A DNA stretch of 64,000 nt from Cadophora sp. MPI-SDFR-AT-0126 (taxonomy: Eukaryota > Ascomycota > Leotiomycetes > Helotiales > Ploettnerulaceae): contig JAGMVK010000001.1 in assembly GCA_020747065.1 (NCBI GenBank), positions 496,001 to 560,000 of the forward strand, in the 5' to 3' direction. A program made the translations under genes and the position numbers. Below, in pieces: positions 57,991 through 64,000 of the stretch. The number at the start of each line of letters is the position of its first letter. Within the stretch, counting starts at the first letter, position 1. A model generated the notes under the pieces. It saw only the letters and a list, made by a program, of their open reading frames with translations, did no database searches and was not told where the DNA came from.

Positions 57991-59556
57991 ACCAGCCTTG
58001 TGGGGACCAAAAAGCGGCACTCAATGGAACCTCCTTGGGACAACCTTGCCAGTTTTCAATTTTCTGACTTCACCCAAATGCCCTGAAAGAACCCAATGTT
58101 GAGACTCTTTTGGTTGATGGAGCTACACTGTTGTGTCTTATGATAACGAGTTCGTAGAGGGAAGACACCTTTCAAAGAGTGTTTATTTGATGCCGCTTTT
58201 TGAGTCGGACCCAAGCCTGCCCTGCCCTGCGATGTCCTACCACGCAAAAGATGCTGCACTCTATTTGCTTCCACCCAGCCCACTTGACCCGAGAAGGCTA
58301 GAACGGGAGATGCCATCCACATCCAATTCGATTGACATGGATCTCATGTGCCTCACAGATGCCAGTTCCGTTCCGGTCGTTCATATGCCGAGCTCAGCGA
58401 ATCATCGTCGGCTGAATGAAACAATTGTGAACACTTGCACTGATTTGTGGCGGCTCTCCTGAACTCTCCTCGCTCTCCCCTACAGTACCCTACCTCCCTT
58501 CACATCACAAGGCGAGGCTGCTCAGCTCAAGCTCAGGCTCTACCTGCCTGCCTCTTTTCCACCACTACGGCCAATCAGACAGCCTGCGGACACTTCATGC
58601 TCCGAGTCCGATGCTGTGGCAGAAGCCGTGCGAGTGCAGTGGAGTGCAAGTGGAATGAGGGGTCCTGATTCTGATCCTGGCCGCCCTGATCTGATCTCCT
58701 TTTTCCTGATCCGAAGCTCCGGTTGAAGCCTTCACCACATTTGCTTACTTTCTCTTCATGTTCTTCTCCTTCTCTTCCTGTTGATGAGTGTGAGTTGCGT
58801 GCAGCGGAACTTAGATATCATCCGCATCATCGTTCACTCGCCAGCTCTTCCACGACTGCCGGCAGCTGCTTTTTTAATTCGTCAAGGGAGGAAAGACAAC
58901 GGCACAGGTGCCAGACAGCGAGCAGTAATCCAAAGCTTCATTGATCGGCACTGGCCTATCCCACGTCTTGTGGTCGACGTTTCCGGCCATCCGCTCAACC
59001 CTCACAGCAAATCGACTTGGAGGCTTTCGCTTTAAACCAGCCTTTGTGTCCCAGTTCCGATCATTATTCAAATTCCTGGGCCAAGTTCTCCTATCAGCTG
59101 CGTACCGGCCAGTCGGCGCACAGCGTTCGGATTCTTGTGCTGACGAGAGATCATTTCCATACAAACGCGGCCCAAGGAACCCCCCTGGATCTGCTGTCCT
59201 ACCTACCACGAGCATATTCAGCCTCAGAAACCCCCTCTCTTCCTCTCTCATCCTCTTCGCTCTCTACGCTCTCTACGCTCTCTCATCTTCGGGAACATCT
59301 TTTCTTTACTATTATTATTCTCATACCCGACGTTGCTGATTGTGGGTCTTTCGCGAGATATCAAATCACCACCCGTGGCTGGAGCTTTCTGACCTCAGCC
59401 GCCTGTCAGCCTTTCGTGTGTCAGTCCAATGCCCTCGAACAACCACAAATCTCTTCCATCACCCAATTTTCGACGGTCTCTTATAACATCGCCATACTTC
59501 TCTGAGGAAGACGCCCCCAATCCCGGGGCGTCGCTTCCGTACTGAACTCTTTCACG

Positions 59557-61401
59557 ATGCTCATCCATTCGGGCAGTGGCTACCATGCCCATGAATTTTC
59601 CCGAGATGCATCTACCTCTCGATCTCGAATTCGAAGTAATTCTCTCCCAAAACGGTCTCCATTAGCACGATCAGCATTTTCCGCACCTTTATTAGCCCCC
59701 CAAACGTCAACGATTAACGAGATTTCTTCGCCAATTTTACGTCAACCACTAAGAGCGTTGTCCGAGAATATAACACCCACTAAGGAACCCGTTGTTCGAT
59801 TTCAGGAGGTTGAGCAGGATACGATGAGTGAAGATGCTAAGTCCGTGGCCAACTCGGAGGGTAGTATCACCACTGCTGGAGGTGGGAGACGGCGGAAACG
59901 CTCTTTGCGAACGAGCACGACCTTCCATCTTGCCCACCCTGCTCCAACCCTTACCCAGAAGCAGAGACTTCTGCAAATTCGACCAAAGCTATTGCTACAA
60001 TTGCAGCGATTATCGACAGATGCAAGACCAAAGCCCTCTCTCGATGTTCTCCCTTCTACGGTTGTTGTTCCCCGACTGTATAAGAAGTTTCCACGTATGT
60101 TTAGGGGCAAGGCGGAACTAGGATGTAATGATGTTATGGTTGTCAAGAGTGAGGAATATGAGACGGGCGTCGAAAGCAACATCGAGGGCAGTGATTCAGA
60201 TGAGGATGGGCTTGCAAGGAGAGACTTAGTCGCCGTCATTTGCCAGATGCCGAAGGATCTTGGAGGTTCTCACGGCAAAGCTGAGATGGTCCTAAGCGAT
60301 GGCTCTGTTTGGGAAGCAACTCCATTGCCAAATGGCCTTTTCGAGTTTGTCTCCACCGATGAGCATGGGATCAAGACAACTGCAAGATGGGTCAGAAGGA
60401 ACAACAGACGGCAAAGCGTCGATATGCCTGAGGCTGTCGTCAACAACGAAACCAAATTCACTTTTAGCATTATTGATCCAAATTCTCGACGTCATCCAAT
60501 CTTGGCCACGATGAATCAAGCCAAGTTGGACATTCCTGATTCCTTCACGGCTATCTCGCCTTCGGCCGGTAGACATCCTCCGACGTCTCCATTGAGAACT
60601 TTTGCAGAAGCAGACCACCATAGAGCCGATGAAGAACCCATACCAGAGCGAGCAACGATTCCTTTGGACGAAAGATTAAAGACTCTTATTCAAGTCACTG
60701 GTGTCTGGCTTGCCTTACGCCAAGGGTGGTCTCCTTATTTCAAGTACAACGATGCGATGAGTACGGTAAAGAATCAGCTAGGCTCAGGAGGTCGGGTGAG
60801 ATCGATGTCTTTGACACCTGAGCCAGGCCGTTTGAGTCCGACGCCAACTTGTGCCAGTACTCCCGAATCGGGCCATACTCTTGGTGCTGTTCTAGGTGGC
60901 AAAATTCGCCGAGTGTCCGCTATTGGATGTCCAAGCAATGGCAATTCTCCGCAACTTGAACGTAATCCGAGTACGCCCAAGAGAACCGTCTCTACCGGTA
61001 CCGCATTTATGCAGCGAGCTGCTGCCCGCCGAGCTGGCAACGCACCAAGTACTGTTGCCAGTGATAGCGAGGGAGAGAGTATAACGGATTCGAAAATTGC
61101 CCATGTCAATGGACTCGTCAACGGAACCGCAGCCAACGAAACTCACCCTGCTTCACTTGTCCTTCCTGGCTCATCAGCAACAACGCCCGATACACCAACT
61201 CGCAGACCCAAACGTCCTCACTCATACATTCCTACCAGCTCTCTCCAGAACGATTTTACGACTCCGCAGCCACAGCGGCACAGTATCGCATTCTTTGGCG
61301 GGAAGCACTCTTCGGATCATATGAGCAAGCCCAAGATTAGTCGGTGGAAGTCATTCACGAAACTTTTTCGGAGAACCAACAGCGGTTCACGCCCTAATTA
61401 G
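59557..61401 (+). CDS. Conserved-looking disordered protein of unknown function
   Basis: The uninterrupted frame gives 614 aa. It is Ser/Arg/Pro-rich with a central ordered part: RPKLLLQLQRLS at about 140-155, VVPRLYKKFPRMFRGK, then a beta-rich segment (EMVLSDGSVWEATPLPNGLFEFVS; TKFTFSIIDPNSRRHP) and a hydrophobic helix (LIQVTGVWLALRQGW). The end is basic and amphipathic (SRWKSFTKLFRRTN), which could bind membrane. No domain named. An alternative start at 59429 gives 38 protein-like codons that end in TGA at 59543-59545. Removing 38 nt (59539-59576, GTACTG...GGCAG) would join them in frame and give 644 aa, otherwise it is an upstream ORF. The main frame is certain to be coding, the start less so. 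Confidence 0.8.
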   Translation: MLIHSGSGYHAHEFSRDASTSRSRIRSNSLPKRSPLARSAFSAPLLAPQTSTINEISSPILRQPLRALSENITPTKEPVVRFQEVEQDTMSEDAKSVANSEGSITTAGGGRRRKRSLRTSTTFHLAHPAPTLTQKQRLLQIRPKLLLQLQRLSTDARPKPSLDVLPSTVVVPRLYKKFPRMFRGKAELGCNDVMVVKSEEYETGVESNIEGSDSDEDGLARRDLVAVICQMPKDLGGSHGKAEMVLSDGSVWEATPLPNGLFEFVSTDEHGIKTTARWVRRNNRRQSVDMPEAVVNNETKFTFSIIDPNSRRHPILATMNQAKLDIPDSFTAISPSAGRHPPTSPLRTFAEADHHRADEEPIPERATIPLDERLKTLIQVTGVWLALRQGWSPYFKYNDAMSTVKNQLGSGGRVRSMSLTPEPGRLSPTPTCASTPESGHTLGAVLGGKIRRVSAIGCPSNGNSPQLERNPSTPKRTVSTGTAFMQRAAARRAGNAPSTVASDSEGESITDSKIAHVNGLVNGTAANETHPASLVLPGSSATTPDTPTRRPKRPHSYIPTSSLQNDFTTPQPQRHSIAFFGGKHSSDHMSKPKISRWKSFTKLFRRTNSGSRPN

Positions 61402-62332
61402 GAATGCCGATCCATCACCGGAGTTTTGTATCACATAGAAGCATTTTGTCAACGCCAAAAACAGCCTAGCATTCCACCAGAGTCTGCGTTTGATTCCCCT
61501 TTGTATTCGGGAAAATTTGGGACAGGAGTTTACAAGGTTTTGGGCTTCCGCATTTGGAAATCCAGCCTCATTAGGAGTTGATAGGAATAACATGTATATA
61601 TTTACGTACATAATACCCTGCATATTTGGGTCCTTGGAAACGGGAATGAAACAATTCGACATCAAATCAGTGTCTATTAATCAAAGATGCATTAGCGACA
61701 ATTTTACCATCCTAGACTCTCCGGACATATGAAATCCGGAGGACATGGCTGGGTATGTTAGATCAGGCAAGACTAGATCACGTATGCGCAAGGCGGGAGT
61801 GGATTGCGTAGCCTGCCCTTGTGAGGCGACGAACTGCTTTGTTAGAAATGGAACACTTCCCCTCCAAAATGAACTCGAAAGCATAATCTCAAAATTATTC
61901 CCTTTCGTAGATTCTCAATTATACTCCAAGGCAGTCATTTAATTCTACCTGTTCAGCACTTAATTTCTCTTGAGGTTCGGGACGATCCTCTCTTGCTCAG
62001 TCTGTCCTGTCAACCTCACGATTTTGGCGAACCCTGCAAGGCTGGAGTCGCCGCGTTACGAGAAACAGTACCTCCGTAGTACAACCTCATTTGGCAGCCG
62101 ACCTCGCCGTCTCCCATCAATTACGAAAAATTCATACGCGAACGACAGAATCAGTTCGCCAGATATCATCTGATACTTACCAGATTATATGAATAGTTGT
62201 TGCGCGGACTTGCAATCACACAAGTCGTGCGGTAGAGCCTCGAGCCCAATCCAACAAGAGCTCTGTATTCCCGTCTAAGTATGTCTACACCGCTCCACAT
62301 GTAACACACGGTCTGTCTGGATTTCTGCTGAT
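61402..62332. other. Intergenic region before the BLM10-like gene
   Basis: Terminator side of the preceding gene and promoter of the next. No ORF or repeat of note. Confidence 0.4.
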
Positions 62333-64000
62333 ATGACGTTGGATCCAGAACCTCCTCGCAACCGGCCAAAGCTGACAGGCACCCCGAACTCGAACCCCGG
62401 AGCACCGCGCAAGACCATGGAGGACGGCTATACGAATGGTCGTAACCATGCGCAGTTCCTGCAAGGTCTTCTTCATAACGGACAGTCGAACGATGCAATA
62501 TCGCGTGCAACGTCGCCTGGTCTTGGTTTTGGTGCCAGTGGTGTAGATTCGGAGAAGGAGAAGCGATACCGACCACGAACCTTCCCATACTTCCAGCTCC
62601 TCCCGTATGCGGTCGAGGAAGAGGGCGAGCGGAATGCAGCCCTGGGGGAGATATTGAAACAACTTTATATTGCCCTCAAAGCGGAAGATATATCTCCTGG
62701 TGCTGTACATTGGACAAGAGAGCTTAAGGGATGGCTGAACCTCAAGTTCGAGATCACACGGGAGCTGCGGATCAAGCTAGTCAAGATGTATTACATGTTG
62801 GCTGTGGCACCTGGGATGGACTGGGTGGCAGCAGACAGATTCGAGAGCATGTTTAGGTTTCTTATAAAGTAAGGCTCTACTGTACCCATCTGCCAAACGC
62901 GGCTAACAACGCGAAGGAAGAAGCACTACCTGAAACCTGGGGAGGACTTGATACTTGACTGGCGGCCGTTATGGAAGGAGATCAAGTCAATCGTTCTCCC
63001 ATCTGAGATGGCCACACACCAAGGGGGGAGAAAGCGGAGCCATAAGAATATTGCCAATATGTGCATGTTCGCATCACAATACTTTGATCCCAGTGAGCGC
63101 CAAGCTATGTTGGAAGAGATCTTACCATATTTCACAACTTCAGAGATTTCCGGTGCATTCATCGTACTTGGATCTCTGAATCTCTTAATGCCCACCCATC
63201 CTGCACGGAACGAAGCCGGCCAACTTCAGCCGCAAGACTACCTGCCCACCTTCTTCCACCTTTGGTCTCTTGTAAACCGATCCAAGGCCTTTGATGTTAT
63301 CTTTTTCGACATGTTTTCGCGACTCGCAAGAGACTCACTCACAAGCGAGCATGTGCCATTTTCAGAATACGGTATATTCACGAAGGATCAGTCAGATCTC
63401 ATCTTCACTGCCCTGTTAAGACTGACCGAGATTCCTGTGGGTCAGGCATCATCTCCATACAGTGGTATGGTTGATCTTGGAGCGGGTCTTGGCGCATATT
63501 TAGAGAGAGATAAGAAGAAGGTCCCGGTTGGTTATTCAATTGCCAGATGGATCGTCATGTCGTTGTCACCAGCCTGTATAGACAAGCCGGGGTCGATTCT
63601 GACGAATTTGGAAGGTTTGATGGTATCTGTGGACACTTTTTTCCACCCATCGAATCAGGGTTCTTGGACAGATATGCTGGCCCAGATTGTGTTCCACCTG
63701 GTCGATTTCTTCGTTATGCGTTGGAACCGCGAACAGAGCGGAGAGATGGATACTCCACCAGAACGACGAATCAATGCAGAATTGAAGAAGCGCTTCGTTC
63801 TCAGTCTAAAGGAGGTTATGTTCATGGGTCTCTTCTCCAAGAAGGCCAAGTCCTTGAACTGCTTCTTCGGCGCCATCCAAGGTTTGGCATATCTCGAACC
63901 TCATCTCATCATTCCAGGAGCCCTGCAAAGATTTTACCCTTCATTGCAGGGTCTGGTGGAAGTTCACCGAACGCAGTCGTCGCTTTGTGGCCTACAGTTG
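62333..64000 (+). CDS. blm10: Proteasome activator BLM10/PA200 (5' part, runs off the window)
   Basis: Large HEAT-repeat protein that caps the 20S proteasome and promotes ubiquitin-independent degradation, including of acetylated histones. Exon 1 is 62333-62868. A 48-nt intron (62869-62916) is followed by a frame open to the window end, giving about 540 residues of an expected ~1900-2000. Typical N-terminal features are the RPRTFPYFQLLPY segment, helix pairs such as LKGWLNLKFEITRELRIKLVKMYY, and LPTFFHLWSLVNRSKAFD with VIFFDMFSRLAR. The start at 62333 is the first ATG of the frame with a disordered lead of about 75 residues. No disruption is seen in the visible part. Confidence 0.88.

Larger units (their letters stand above)
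57528..59428. other. Divergent intergenic region between gpi18 and the next gene
   Basis: Nearly 2 kb with pentamer arrays near gpi18 and a C/T-rich stretch near 59,200-59,320 (CTCTCTACG repeats) that probably belongs to the leader of the downstream gene. Frames such as 59017-59505 lack protein features. Confidence 0.4.

Noticed and set aside
1..64000. Transposons, rRNA, CRISPR arrays
   Set aside because: No transposase, reverse transcriptase or integrase frame, long terminal or inverted repeats, rRNA sequence or spaced direct repeats were seen.

Overview
The window is nuclear DNA of a filamentous ascomycete (Pezizomycotina). The genes are monocistronic, sit on both strands, and are broken by introns of about 44-75 nt with GTAAGT/GTATGT/GTACGT-like donors. 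The protein set is fungal: VosA velvet factor, Erg27 sterol reductase, Egh16-type secreted protein, copper amine oxidase, P450, Qdr-type transporter. Resemblance of several proteins to Botrytis/Sclerotinia-type sequences suggests Leotiomycetes; that is an inference without a database search. There is no prokaryotic element, CRISPR array, rRNA or convincing tRNA.

Layout. 0-9.1 kb (+ strand): tail of an unknown gene, mpg1 (GDP-mannose pyrophosphorylase), a DHA1 drug:H+ antiporter and erg27. 9.7-17 kb: an unusual block of unrecognised genes with mirror order. A long coiled-coil/membrane protein (A1, -) is divergent from a small membrane protein (B1, +). This is followed tail-to-tail by a diverged copy of the small protein (B2, -), which is divergent from a C2H2-finger reading frame plus a diverged copy of the A membrane domain (A2, +). 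18.4-19.9 kb: an Egh16-family secreted protein (-). 22-25.6 kb: a PHD-MYST histone acetyltransferase (-), divergent from the complex I subunit NDUFA1 (26.2 kb, +), which needs a 4-nt microexon. 27.4-28.5 kb: arylamine N-acetyltransferase (-). 30.7-32.4 kb: vosA (-).

From 32.4 to 45.3 kb no convincing gene is visible. This 13-kb stretch begins at the vosA start codon and carries short tandem repeats, a 27-nt poly-G tract and only weak ORFs. 45.3-57.5 kb is all on the - strand: an unknown basic protein, copper amine oxidase, a cytochrome P450, a YTH-domain m6A reader and GPI18 mannosyltransferase. 59.4-64 kb (+): a conserved-looking disordered protein and the 5' part of BLM10/PA200.

Most genes are unlinked housekeeping functions (mannosylation and GPI synthesis, sterol synthesis, respiration, chromatin, RNA reading, proteasome). 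The most interesting material is the inverted A-B/B-A membrane-protein block at 9.7-17 kb. Other points are unusual splice structures (4-nt microexon, 7-nt first exon with a GC-AG intron, stopless introns of 3n length, a splice that decides whether the YTH domain is made) and the large region upstream of vosA. Exon models were made by hand from splice signals, reading-frame agreement and family knowledge.
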